From Proteobacteria bacterium ST_bin14 (GTDB lineage Bacteria > Pseudomonadota > Alphaproteobacteria > Sphingomonadales > Sphingomonadaceae): a stretch of 64,000 nt of DNA. The stretch is taken from positions 91,952 through 155,951 of the forward strand of contig MSXR01000004.1 of the NCBI GenBank assembly GCA_002083655.1, written 5' to 3'. Below, in pieces: positions 8,901 through 17,406 of this stretch. The notes below the pieces were generated by a model, which was not told the DNA's origin, made no database searches, and saw only the letters and a list, made by a program, of their open reading frames with translations. A program made the translations under genes and the position numbers. Each line of letters starts with the position of its first letter. Position 1 is the stretch's first letter.

Positions 8901-9344
8901 GTGACCTGGCCCGCCATCTTCCAGATCGTCAACACCACCGCGCTGCTGCTGTGGCTGGTGTTAATTCTGGCACCGCGCTGGCGGGGCGGGATTGGGCAGT
9001 TGCGGATTGCAGGGGCGGGCGGGCTCAGCCTGTTTTATGTCGTGCTGATCACGACCGCGCTGACAATCGGGTTTGGCGACACTGGCGGCCCGGCTCCCGA
9101 TTTCACGACCATTGCGGGCATTCGCGCGATTTTCGCCACCGATGGCGGCGTGGTAACGGGCTGGACGCATTATCTGGCGCTTGATCTGTTTACCGGGCTG
9201 TGGATTGCGGAAGATGCTGATCGGCGCGGCATGGGCCGGGTGGTGCAGGCCCCGATATTGGCGCTCACCTTCCTGGCTGGGCCTGCGGGATTATTCCTGT
9301 ATCTGTTGGTGTCGCGCGCATTTGGGCGGTCAACGGGGGGCTGA
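8901..9344 (+). CDS. ABA4-like (DUF4281) membrane protein
   Basis: A 147-residue integral membrane protein with about four hydrophobic segments (residues 4-24, 31-56, 80-104, 118-140). The motif THYLALDLFTGLWIAEDADRRGM followed by PILALTFLAGPAGLFLYL is the signature of the ABA4/DUF4281 family, whose plant member acts in xanthophyll (neoxanthin) synthesis. The bacterial role is unknown. GTG 8901 starts one base after the gcvPB stop and no strong SD is visible, so it likely depends on read-through translation from gcvPB. A carotenoid link is plausible in a pigmented sphingomonad, but is inference. Confidence 0.7.
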   Translation: MTWPAIFQIVNTTALLLWLVLILAPRWRGGIGQLRIAGAGGLSLFYVVLITTALTIGFGDTGGPAPDFTTIAGIRAIFATDGGVVTGWTHYLALDLFTGLWIAEDADRRGMGRVVQAPILALTFLAGPAGLFLYLLVSRAFGRSTGG

Positions 9345-9345
9345 C

Positions 9346-9870
9346 ATGCCGGTTCATACTGCCGATCCGAAACAGTGGATTGGCTATGTCATTGCCGCAG
9401 TCATTATGTCCTTTGTGCTGGCATTCAGGATGCGGCGGATGAGCCGGCTGCGTCCGCTGAAGATCGAGCGGTTGTGGATTGTTCCGGCGCTTTTTCTGGC
9501 GTTGGCCAGCGTCATCCTGTTCGAATTTCCGCCAGTTGGCGTGCAATGGGCGCTGTGCGGCGCCGCGTTGCTGGTGGGCGCTGCGCTTGGCTGGCAGCGC
9601 GGCAAACTGATGCATATTGAGGTTGATCCGCAAACGCATGAACTGAACCAGCGCGCCTCTGCCGGGGCGCTGATCCTGCTGGTCGCGCTGGTCGCGGTGC
9701 GCATCGGCGCGCGTAATCTGGTGGGGCAGGGCGGTGTGCTCCACATCAACGCGCTGGTGCTGGCCGATATGCTGATTGTGATGGCGCTTGGGCTGTTCAC
9801 CGCGCAACGCATTGAAATATATCTGCGCGCGCGGCGGTTGATCGCCTCGGTGCGCCCCGCCAACGCCTGA
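9346..9870 (+). CDS. CcdC-like (DUF1453) membrane protein
   Basis: A 174-residue protein with four to five predicted membrane helices (about 12-30, 47-66, 70-88, 106-125, 133-152). The cytoplasmic loop RMRRMSRLRPLKIERLWIVP matches the CcdC/DUF1453 family; Bacillus CcdC is a membrane protein linked to cytochrome c maturation, and most members are uncharacterised. ATG 9346 is preceded by GGGGGG and lies one base after the previous stop. Last gene of the gcv transcription unit. The family assignment is from recall of the loop motif. Confidence 0.6.
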   Translation: MPVHTADPKQWIGYVIAAVIMSFVLAFRMRRMSRLRPLKIERLWIVPALFLALASVILFEFPPVGVQWALCGAALLVGAALGWQRGKLMHIEVDPQTHELNQRASAGALILLVALVAVRIGARNLVGQGGVLHINALVLADMLIVMALGLFTAQRIEIYLRARRLIASVRPANA

Positions 9871-10027
9871 AGCGGTGTCGCGGCCACGCCGCCCGGCTGG
9901 CACTGATTGCTGAAGAAGCTGGGCTTTATTGGTACGCTGCGATTAACCTTACGTCAAAAACCGCATATTGCACCATGCGGTGCGAACCGTTAGCCCATAT
10001 GCGTAGTAACATTGAGGGCGTTTGGAC

Positions 10028-10933
10028 ATGGCGGTGCCTGATCGGAGGATATCAGTTGATCCCCGACTATGGCGGGACTGGGTATCAGTACCTGCAGCCA
10101 ATGATTATCAGCCACATTTTCTGGCCGGCGGCTTTCTGGAAAGCTTTACCGATACCAATTCGGCGATGTACCAGCCCGCGCTCGACCATCATCTTGTGGT
10201 GCTGCATCAGCGCGGGGCAAAACGGGTTCAACGCGATGGCGGCGGTGGCCAGCGGATCGTGGATGTGGAGCTGAATGCCACCACGACGGTGGAGGCAGGC
10301 AGTGTTTATCGCTGGCGGACAGAGGGGCCGATTGGGTTTGCGCATCTGTACGTCGCGCCGGATTATTTCTCCACGCTGGTCGCCGAAACCTATGGCCGCG
10401 CCCCATCAGCCGTCAGCTTTGCGGAGACGATTGGTCGCCCCGATCCCCATGCCGCCAATCTGTTTGGACTGCTGCTCGACAGGCGCGGTGAACCTGATTG
10501 GGCGCTGTCGGCGGATTGTTATTTTGATGCCTTGCTGGTCAGGCTTGCAGCGACATCGCACTGGGGTGGCGAGTTTCGGCAATATCGTCGAATGGCGCTG
10601 AGCCCGCACACCATATCGCGGGTTCGGGATTTTGTTCGCAGCAATATCGGGGTGCGTATCTCGCTGACGGATCTGGCCGAAGTGGCTGGCTATAGCCGGT
10701 TCCACTTTGTCCGCGCCTTCAAGGAGAGCACCGGCCTGCCGCCCTATGCCTATGTCATCCGTGAACGGATTGCAGTGGCGCAGGAGATGATCCGCGCAGG
10801 CAACATGCCCATTGCCGAGGCGGCACGGCTGTGCGGCTTTACCACCCATGCCCATTTTTCCACCCAGTTCCGATCCATCACCGGGACAACCCCGGCAGAG
10901 TATCGCCGCCGCTTCGGGGGGATGGGGGAATAG
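10028..10933 (+). CDS. AraC family transcriptional regulator
   Basis: A 301-residue regulator. The C-terminal third holds two helix-turn-helix motifs: ISLTDLAEVAGYSRFHFVRAFKESTG (part shown as the first HTH, about residues 215-240) and IAEAARLCGFTTHAHFSTQF with the terminal TTPAEYRRRF signature. The N-terminal half is an unrecognised ligand-sensing domain. Start ATG 10028 has GAGGG about 9 bases upstream. It is convergent with the outer-membrane barrel gene. The effector is unknown. Confidence 0.85.
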   Translation: MAVPDRRISVDPRLWRDWVSVPAANDYQPHFLAGGFLESFTDTNSAMYQPALDHHLVVLHQRGAKRVQRDGGGGQRIVDVELNATTTVEAGSVYRWRTEGPIGFAHLYVAPDYFSTLVAETYGRAPSAVSFAETIGRPDPHAANLFGLLLDRRGEPDWALSADCYFDALLVRLAATSHWGGEFRQYRRMALSPHTISRVRDFVRSNIGVRISLTDLAEVAGYSRFHFVRAFKESTGLPPYAYVIRERIAVAQEMIRAGNMPIAEAARLCGFTTHAHFSTQFRSITGTTPAEYRRRFGGMGE

Positions 10934-10970
10934 CGGCGGCGATGGGGGGAATCAGCAGTGTCCGAAGGCG

Positions 10971-11882
10971 TCAAAATCCCTGGACGAGTTGAACGATGAA
11001 GCGTTGTTGAAACGAATCCCGCGTGCTGGTGACGGGAAATTCCACCCCGGCGAGCAGGAACAGATTGCCACCAACATGGGTACGCATGCCGGGCGTCAGG
11101 CTGACGAATGATCGGCCCCCGCCATTGGTTGGTTCGCGCCAATTCGTGGCCAGATACCAGCTGAGATCGCCAAATGGGGCCTCGCTATGCTTGGTGATCG
11201 TTTGGCCGAATGTTGCGTTCAAGACAAAGTTATCAGGGCGTCCGCGATCGGCAAATTCATAACCGACCCTGCCGCGCAGCGAAAATCCACGGCCAACATC
11301 GCTCCAGAAATTGAGCTGGGGCTGGGCGGCAAACACCTGATTGCCAAGCTGCAGCGTGCCGGTTGGCAACCGCCAGCCCACGCCTGCGTTGATCGATAAG
11401 TTTCTGGATTCGTGCAGCATCACCTGTGTCGTCAGCGTGATATCGCCAAAATCGCGGATATTGCCCGATTGCTGGAAGAACGGCACTTCGAGCCCGGCCC
11501 AAAGCCGCCGTGAAATTGGGTGATGGAAGCGCGCGAGCACCGTATGCTGATCGGTGCCGTTGCCGTTGACATAATCATAGGCAAGATGCGCTTCCCGCGT
11601 GAAAAACCCGTCTGCCGTGGCGAGCCAACCCTGGCGCGGTGCGCCGCTGTCACCATTGGGAACGGGGATCCATTTTTCGGTCAGTTCATCGCCGAAACGA
11701 TTGAAATCGAGCGGGGTCCATTCGGTGGGCGGTGCTGCATCGGCTTCGGCCGCCGCCGGGGGTGCGACAGGCGGCGCAGCATCCACATCGGCTGCCGACG
11801 CGCTTGCAACTGGCAGCGCCGTAACGAGCGCAGCAAGCGCAAGCCCCGCAAGGCGGTGGGAAAGGATCGACATAGGCTGCAT
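10971..11882 (-). CDS. Outer-membrane beta-barrel protein (signal peptide, unknown function)
   Basis: A 303-residue exported protein. Residues 1-30 are a Sec signal (HRLAGLALAALVTALPVASASA), followed by an Ala/Pro-rich linker and alternating amphipathic strands such as TVLARFHHPISRRLWAGLEVPFF and SINAGVGWRLPTGTLQLG (fragments quoted). It ends in Phe (VQLVQGF), as barrel substrates of BAM do. About 12-14 strands are likely. The pattern resembles the MetA-pathway/phenol-degradation outer-membrane family, but I am not certain. AGGAG lies 8 bases before ATG 11882. It is flanked by two AraC regulators, either of which could control it. Confidence 0.65.
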   Translation of the reverse strand: MQPMSILSHRLAGLALAALVTALPVASASAADVDAAPPVAPPAAAEADAAPPTEWTPLDFNRFGDELTEKWIPVPNGDSGAPRQGWLATADGFFTREAHLAYDYVNGNGTDQHTVLARFHHPISRRLWAGLEVPFFQQSGNIRDFGDITLTTQVMLHESRNLSINAGVGWRLPTGTLQLGNQVFAAQPQLNFWSDVGRGFSLRGRVGYEFADRGRPDNFVLNATFGQTITKHSEAPFGDLSWYLATNWREPTNGGGRSFVSLTPGMRTHVGGNLFLLAGVEFPVTSTRDSFQQRFIVQLVQGF

Positions 11883-11968
11883 CACGAATACTCCTGAAGA
11901 CGAGCCATCTTTTAGGGCGGCATTCAGGCGCGCTGCTTTCAAACACGGGACGATTTGTCCGTAAATTG

Positions 11969-12883
11969 CTATGATCGTGCGCGGGCGCGCCGATAGCGGT
12001 CCGGCGATGTGCCAAAAGCTTTTGAGAAGGCCGCGGTAAAGTGCGACTGGCTGGCAAAGCCGCACGAAAGCGCCAGCTCGGCCAGCTCCATCTTGCTGTC
12101 TGTCAGCAGGCGCTGCGCCCGCGCCAATCGCCGAGAGCACACAAAATGATAGGGCGTTTCACCGGTCGTCAATTTGAAGACGCGGGAAAAATGGAACGGT
12201 GACAGATCAGCGATCTTTGCCAGATCCTCCAGGCTCAATGGCTGGTCTAGGCCTGCTTCGATAAAAGCAATCACCCGGTGCAGCTTTGCCTGCGACATAT
12301 ACACGCGGCTACAAATGCCCGGATCAACCGGCTGATTGCCGCGCACCAACATGCTGGCAATTGCCCGCAAAACGCCACTGATCATCAATTCCGACCCAAA
12401 ACCTGGCGCGCGAAGTTCGTTATCCACCAGCGAGATCAGCCGGCGCAATCGCTCATTTTGCGCGGATGCCATTGCGGGAATGCCGGTGATGCCCATTTCG
12501 GCCATTACGCCGGGTAACAGCGCATCGGGAAGGAAAAGCATCAGCGAACCGCTCGACGCCGGATATTCTATTTCAATATCCATGCCGCGCGGGACAAAGC
12601 CGATATTGCCGCGCTGCAAATCCCGACGGAATGATCTGCCATCCAGCTGCCCGACCACCTGTCCGCCTGATCCCAGGCTGACGACCAGTGTATCGCGTAA
12701 AGAGGTGTGGACTGCCGTCGCCCTGCCTTGGCACTGAACGCCCAGATGTTCGACCACGGCCAACGGGCTGGCGCAGGTAGACAGTGCATCGGCGATCGGC
12801 GGCGCACTGAATTGGACGGAATCATATTCGATATGGCCTGTGGCGGCATGAAACGTCGTAACGCCAGAGCTTAACTGAGCCAT
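11969..12883 (-). CDS. AraC family transcriptional regulator
   Basis: A 304-residue regulator with a C-terminal AraC DNA-binding domain: LSLEDLAKIADLSPFHFSRVF (first HTH) and LAELALSCGFASQSHFTAAF plus GTSPDRYRR (second HTH), about residues 205-300. The N-terminal region with GNIGFVPRGMDIEIEYP resembles a cupin-type sensor. It lies 86 bp upstream of the beta-barrel gene in the same direction, so it may regulate it. Its signal is unknown. Confidence 0.87.
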   Translation of the reverse strand: MAQLSSGVTTFHAATGHIEYDSVQFSAPPIADALSTCASPLAVVEHLGVQCQGRATAVHTSLRDTLVVSLGSGGQVVGQLDGRSFRRDLQRGNIGFVPRGMDIEIEYPASSGSLMLFLPDALLPGVMAEMGITGIPAMASAQNERLRRLISLVDNELRAPGFGSELMISGVLRAIASMLVRGNQPVDPGICSRVYMSQAKLHRVIAFIEAGLDQPLSLEDLAKIADLSPFHFSRVFKLTTGETPYHFVCSRRLARAQRLLTDSKMELAELALSCGFASQSHFTAAFSKAFGTSPDRYRRARARS

Positions 12884-13097
12884 GATGCCTTTCCCCCGCC
12901 AGCGTTATGGGCGCCGCGTCAGTGATCTGGCCAATATGGGCACAAATAGGCGCGGCAATATGCGCCCTGATCGCGATTGATGACGGCAATTTATCATGCA
13001 GCGTGCCGCGTTATCCAGCGCACGGGCGGGGGTAAGGGCACGAAAACCGCAACATCACGCAATCACGGATGGCGCGTGGATCGGCATGGTGCCCGCT

Positions 13098-13457
13098 TCA
13101 GTGGACTGCCGCGTCCGATCCGATCGGCAGTCGCAAGCTAGAAACCGCGCGAATGTCAGCATGTGCCAGGCCAGCCCCGATAAGCGGCAACTGGTTGACG
13201 CGCGCGACCACTTCATCCACCGGATCCGCGCAGATCAAGGTCAGCTCGCTGCGGTCATGGGTAGCAAAGGCAAGGATAAACTGGCCTGTTTTGGCCCATT
13301 CCATCAGCATTTCAAATTCGGTCGATGCGTAAAATGCCGATGCATCGGGGTCATCGACCGCGCTGGCGATCGTAACCAACGTCAGCGGCGGGGGGGGCGA
13401 ATACCCAAGCGAAGATGATCGTTGCGCAATCCAGGACGACAGGTGCTTCCATGGCAT
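13098..13457 (-). CDS. Small muconolactone-isomerase-like protein
   Basis: A 119-residue protein. The segment FEMLMEWAKTGQFILAF, then VDEVVARVNQLPLIGAG and a final strand ADIRAVSSLRL, matches the layout of the muconolactone isomerase fold (ferredoxin-like dimer, with the LPL turn before the last strand). GGAG lies 8 bases before the ATG. No ring-cleavage genes are nearby, so a catabolic role is not supported. A YciI-like relative is the alternative. Confidence 0.5.
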   Translation of the reverse strand: MPWKHLSSWIAQRSSSLGYSPPPPLTLVTIASAVDDPDASAFYASTEFEMLMEWAKTGQFILAFATHDRSELTLICADPVDEVVARVNQLPLIGAGLAHADIRAVSSLRLPIGSDAAVH

Positions 13458-13691
13458 ATCGATCTCCCCGATATGGCAATTTAGGCTGAGATTATTTTCG
13501 TAGCTATCGCGATGTTGCGCTCAATTTCGCATTATCGATGTCATGAACATGTCGCAAATGGCGCGACCGCAAGGAATGACAAAACAGGCGGCAAAGCGAA
13601 AGCAATTACCCCGATGTGCTTGGCAAAAGACGGGTTGGGATCACCAGGCTAGTCTGCGTTGGCCCGCGTTATGAAACCAGGGAGCTGGCAC

Positions 13692-14909
13692 ATGCCAACA
13701 CGATTTTCGAAACACGCTATAACATTGGCCTCCAGTAGCGCGCTTGTCGCGATGCTCGCGGCGGCGCCGCTGTCGGCGGAGGTTGTTGTTCGCGGCAAGG
13801 AGGGCAAGCCCCTCGATGAAATCCGCCAGGCGCCAGCGTCGATCTATCCCGATCTGCGCACCATCGTCGCCCAGCCATCGCCATCCGAAATCAAGCCCGA
13901 GTTTCTCGGCCCCGTGGTGATGATGAAGTCCGCACACATCGATCTCGAAAAGGGCACCGCCACGCTCCCCTTACGCAAGGGCAAGCTGAAGAACGGCACG
14001 CCTGTCTGGTTCATCATCACCGATACGACCGATGAGAATCTGTCGAACCTCCATGGCGTCAACTACGCGCCCAAAATGGCTTACGGGCTGTCCGGGAACG
14101 CAGCGCGCCACGCCACGATCGAAAAGGATGGCAGCTTCACCTTCAACACCGGCAGCGTCGATTTCAAGCCTGTGCTGTCGGTCGTCCCCGGTGCCGCTGC
14201 CAACCCGTTCCCGCCCAAGAGCTTCCAGCCCGGCAGCGTCGGCGATGCGACCTACACGCCGATGGTCTATATCGACAATTCGGCGAAATCGGTGCTGATG
14301 AACGCCCCGGTCGTTTCGCAAGCGTCCGAAGCTGAGCTGAACGCGATGTGCGGCGGCAATGTCGATAAGTCGAAGGTCCATGACAAAGTCGTCGCGATCT
14401 GCCCGCGCGATGAAACCGTCACGCTGTCGTTGACGCTTGGCTTCACCTTCGACAAGCCGATCCAGTATCTATCGACCGAAGCCAACAACCCGCTGGTCGC
14501 GGCTCTGGAAAACGCTACCTTTACGCCAGCGCTGGAAGACCTGCCGTTCGCGTTGGAAGACGCGTCGCCCGGCGAATCGGCTGAGCGCATCGTCGTTGTC
14601 GTCAACGGGCCGCGCGGCCTGGATAACCCGCACCGCCAGGGCCTGGAAAGCGCGCTCACCGATGGTCGCGGCCCGCTCAACATCCTCGGCGGCATTCCCA
14701 CGATCAACCTGGACTATTCGCCGATGTGGCGGGTGTTCCCGGCGGTCTGGTCGGCCGAGGCCATCCAGAAGGGCTATCGCTACCGGATGACCAGCGCACT
14801 GCAGGCTGCGGAAATGTCGACCCGCGGCTTCCTGAAGAGCCTTGATGGCGGCCCCTTCCGCGCGGTTGGGTTCGTCGTGAACTGCCCTGTCGTGTATCGT
14901 ATCAACTAA
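13692..14909 (+). CDS. Secreted protein of unknown function, paired with TonB receptor
   Basis: A 405-residue exported protein with a signal peptide (residues 1-30, ending LAAAPLSAE). The mature part has the segment VWFIITDTTDENLSNLHGV followed by NYAPKMAYG, and long beta-rich stretches; two cysteines (MCGGNV and AICPRD) could form a disulfide. The VWFIITD...GVNYAP motif recalls the DUF7482 family, but I hold that loosely. AGGGAG is 7 bases before ATG 13692. It lies 26 bp before a ZnuD-like TonB receptor on the same strand, so the two are probably co-transcribed and the product may be a periplasmic or surface partner in uptake. Confidence 0.6.
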   Translation: MPTRFSKHAITLASSSALVAMLAAAPLSAEVVVRGKEGKPLDEIRQAPASIYPDLRTIVAQPSPSEIKPEFLGPVVMMKSAHIDLEKGTATLPLRKGKLKNGTPVWFIITDTTDENLSNLHGVNYAPKMAYGLSGNAARHATIEKDGSFTFNTGSVDFKPVLSVVPGAAANPFPPKSFQPGSVGDATYTPMVYIDNSAKSVLMNAPVVSQASEAELNAMCGGNVDKSKVHDKVVAICPRDETVTLSLTLGFTFDKPIQYLSTEANNPLVAALENATFTPALEDLPFALEDASPGESAERIVVVVNGPRGLDNPHRQGLESALTDGRGPLNILGGIPTINLDYSPMWRVFPAVWSAEAIQKGYRYRMTSALQAAEMSTRGFLKSLDGGPFRAVGFVVNCPVVYRIN

Positions 14910-14935
14910 TGACACCCCCGCTTGGACGTTAAGCG

Positions 14936-17131
14936 ATGGACACCCTTATACCCCGTAGGGCCATCGTTGGGGTGGCGCTCATATTGAGCGCCACTCCCGT
15001 CCTTGCACAATCTGCTCAGTCGACGCCGCCGGTTCCGGCGGATCAGCGATCCGCCGACGCTCCGGCTGATACCGACGCGATGTCATCCGAGCAGATGGCT
15101 GACATGGTCGACGGTATGACCGTCGCCGACGCACTCGACATGATGGCAATGGCCGATATTCCGGCGGATATCGTCGTCACCGGCACCCGTCTCCGCTTCC
15201 GCGCGAGCGAAATATCCTCAAGCACGGTCCTGACTGGCGAAGCGCTGGCTACCCAGGCGCGTTCGACGATTGGCGAAACATTAGCCCATCTGCCCGGTGC
15301 CTCATCAACCTCATTCGGGCCTAGCGCGTCGCGGCCTGTTCTGCGGGGTTTTCAGGGAGAGCGGGCGCGATTGCTGATCGACGGCATCGGCACGCTAGAT
15401 GCGTCGAACACCAGCCCCGATCATGCCGTCGCGCTCAACCCGCTGGTTGCGGACCGGATCGAAGTGCTGCGCGGGCCGATCGCGCTCCTTTATGCCTCCG
15501 GGTCCATTGGCGGGGTAGTCAACAGCGTCAGCGGCCGGATCGCGCAACGCACGCCGCGTGACGGCGTTGATGCAGTACTCGCGGCTGGCTTTGGCAGCGC
15601 CGCCGATGAACGCTCGCTCGGTCTTCGAATCGATGCCGCTGCAACTTCCAAGGTCGTTGTCCATCTTGACGGGCAATATTTCGGTGCTGAGCCGATCCGG
15701 ACCGGCGGCCTCGTCCTTGGGCCGGTGCCGGGCGCACAGGCGCGTGAGTCTTCTGATCCGATGATCGCTGGCCTGGCCGCGCTGCGGGGAACACTGCCGA
15801 ATACGCAGGCCGAGACCTGGGAGATTGCCGGTGGCGCGTCGCTGATATTGCCGAACGGACATATTGGCTTTTCGTTCGGCAATTATGAGAGCCTTTATGG
15901 CTTGCCGACGCGCTTCTCGCTCGATCCTGCCAATCCAGTGCCTGATACCGTTATCGATCTTGATCAGCAGCGCGTTGATGTGCGCTTCGAAGTCGACGGA
16001 AACGGTGTGTTGCAGATCGTACGCGGACGATTCGGTTGGGCGGATTACCAGCATAATGAAGTGATCGTTGGCGGGCCGGTTACGGCAACCTTTCAGAACA
16101 TCGGTCATGAATCGCGGCTGGAGGCGGTGCTTGGCGCACCCGGCACCGCCTTGAAATCCACGATTGGCGGGCAATTTTATTCGCGCGACTTTCGCGTTGT
16201 CGGCACCGCGCCGTTGCTGCCGCCCACCGAAACCGAGCAATTGGCGTTATTCACGCTGCAAGAGCTAAAGCTTGGGGCGCTGAAGCTAGAGGCATCAGCG
16301 CGATATGAGCATCTCGGCATCACCGCCTCAGTTGATCCGATTTTGGCGAATCCAACCGCTGATCGCGTTTTCGACCTGTTTTCATTGGCCGGGGGCGTAA
16401 ATTATGCGCTGGCCGGTGGCTGGCACATCGCGCTGAGCGGCCATTTTTCGCAGCGTGCGCCTGTTGTGGAAGAGTTGTTCACCCAAGGGGTAGATCCGGG
16501 GACGCAGGGCCAATTGATCGGCAACCCTGCGCTTGGCATCGAAACATCGGCTGGCCTTGAAGCAATTTTGCGCGGGAAGGGGCGCGGCTGGTCAGGCAGT
16601 GCGACCTTTTATTACACCAGCTTCTCAAATTACATCTTCGCTCGTGAATCCGGGGTCGTGATCGACGGGTTGCCGGTGTTTCAGTTTCTTGAGCAGGCGG
16701 CGGACTATCTGGGGTTTGAGGTGCAGGGTTCGGTGGATGTAGTACGAATCGATCAATGGGCCGTCCAGCTGGATGGGCTGATTGATTATACGCGCGCCAC
16801 CCTCTCCGATGGATCGCCGGTGCCTCGAATTCCACCGCTGCGGCTGCTGCTTGGCGCACAGACCGGGTCTGCCGCGCTGAACGGCCGGGCGGAAGTGGAA
16901 TATGTGTTCGATCAGCGCCGCATTTCGGCATTTGAAACGACAACCAATGGTTTTGCGATGGTCAATCTGTCGGTGGCGTGGCGGCCTTTGGGGCCGGGCT
17001 CAATGTTTCAGTTTCGGTTGTCAGCGAACAACTTGCTTGACGCCACCGGACGACGACATGCCAGCCTGTTGAAAGATTTTGCTCCCCTTGGCGGTCGAGA
17101 TGTGCGTGTTGGGCTTCGCTTCGCGTTCTGA
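14936..17131 (+). CDS. TonB-dependent receptor, ZnuD-like
   Basis: A 731-residue outer-membrane receptor. A signal peptide (1-24) is followed by a Met/Asp-rich spacer (seven Met between residues 49 and 72), a TonB-box-like DIVVTG (78-83), a plug with RPVLRGFQGERARLLIDGIG and SPDHAVALNPLVADRIEVLRGP, and a C-terminal barrel ending in LRFAF. The DHAVALNPL...RIEVLRGPIALLY pattern is that of ZnuD-type receptors, which import zinc and other metals in other Gram-negatives. The substrate here is inferred only. It directly follows the secreted protein and has no strong SD of its own. Confidence 0.85.
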   Translation: MDTLIPRRAIVGVALILSATPVLAQSAQSTPPVPADQRSADAPADTDAMSSEQMADMVDGMTVADALDMMAMADIPADIVVTGTRLRFRASEISSSTVLTGEALATQARSTIGETLAHLPGASSTSFGPSASRPVLRGFQGERARLLIDGIGTLDASNTSPDHAVALNPLVADRIEVLRGPIALLYASGSIGGVVNSVSGRIAQRTPRDGVDAVLAAGFGSAADERSLGLRIDAAATSKVVVHLDGQYFGAEPIRTGGLVLGPVPGAQARESSDPMIAGLAALRGTLPNTQAETWEIAGGASLILPNGHIGFSFGNYESLYGLPTRFSLDPANPVPDTVIDLDQQRVDVRFEVDGNGVLQIVRGRFGWADYQHNEVIVGGPVTATFQNIGHESRLEAVLGAPGTALKSTIGGQFYSRDFRVVGTAPLLPPTETEQLALFTLQELKLGALKLEASARYEHLGITASVDPILANPTADRVFDLFSLAGGVNYALAGGWHIALSGHFSQRAPVVEELFTQGVDPGTQGQLIGNPALGIETSAGLEAILRGKGRGWSGSATFYYTSFSNYIFARESGVVIDGLPVFQFLEQAADYLGFEVQGSVDVVRIDQWAVQLDGLIDYTRATLSDGSPVPRIPPLRLLLGAQTGSAALNGRAEVEYVFDQRRISAFETTTNGFAMVNLSVAWRPLGPGSMFQFRLSANNLLDATGRRHASLLKDFAPLGGRDVRVGLRFAF

Positions 17132-17229
17132 ACTGCCAAATCGGCGAGTATAAAAGGCGAGGTGGGTGTTTTGGGGCGCCTAACCGCAACGCCGTCACCC
17201 GGCTACCAAACTGCGCGTTGTTTTTGAAA

Positions 17230-17304
17230 TGGTGACCCCTACGAGAATCGAACTCGTGCTTTCGCCGTGAGAGGGCGACGTCCTAACCGCTAGACGAAGG
17301 GGCC
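17230..17304 (-). tRNA. tRNA-Glu (anticodon CTC)
   Basis: 75 nt including an encoded CCA. Acceptor GGCCCCT pairs with AGGGGTC. The D arm is GTCTAGCGGTTAGGAC, the anticodon loop CTCTCAC gives CTC, and the T arm is ACGAG-TTCGATT-CTCGT. Reads GAG codons. No integrase or direct repeat of its 3' end was seen nearby. Confidence 0.96.
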
Positions 17305-17406
17305 GTTTGTAGCTGAACGGGCGATCTACGAGTGCGCCCGATTGCCGTCAAGCCTCGCGCGAGGACTCGCCCTCAACCCCGACCGACAAGCTGGGCCATC
17401 GCGCGA

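Noticed and set aside
15395..16240. Long minus-strand reading frame inside the ZnuD-like receptor
   Set aside because: It is a shadow of the TonB receptor frame: no family motif, Arg-rich composition, no SD.
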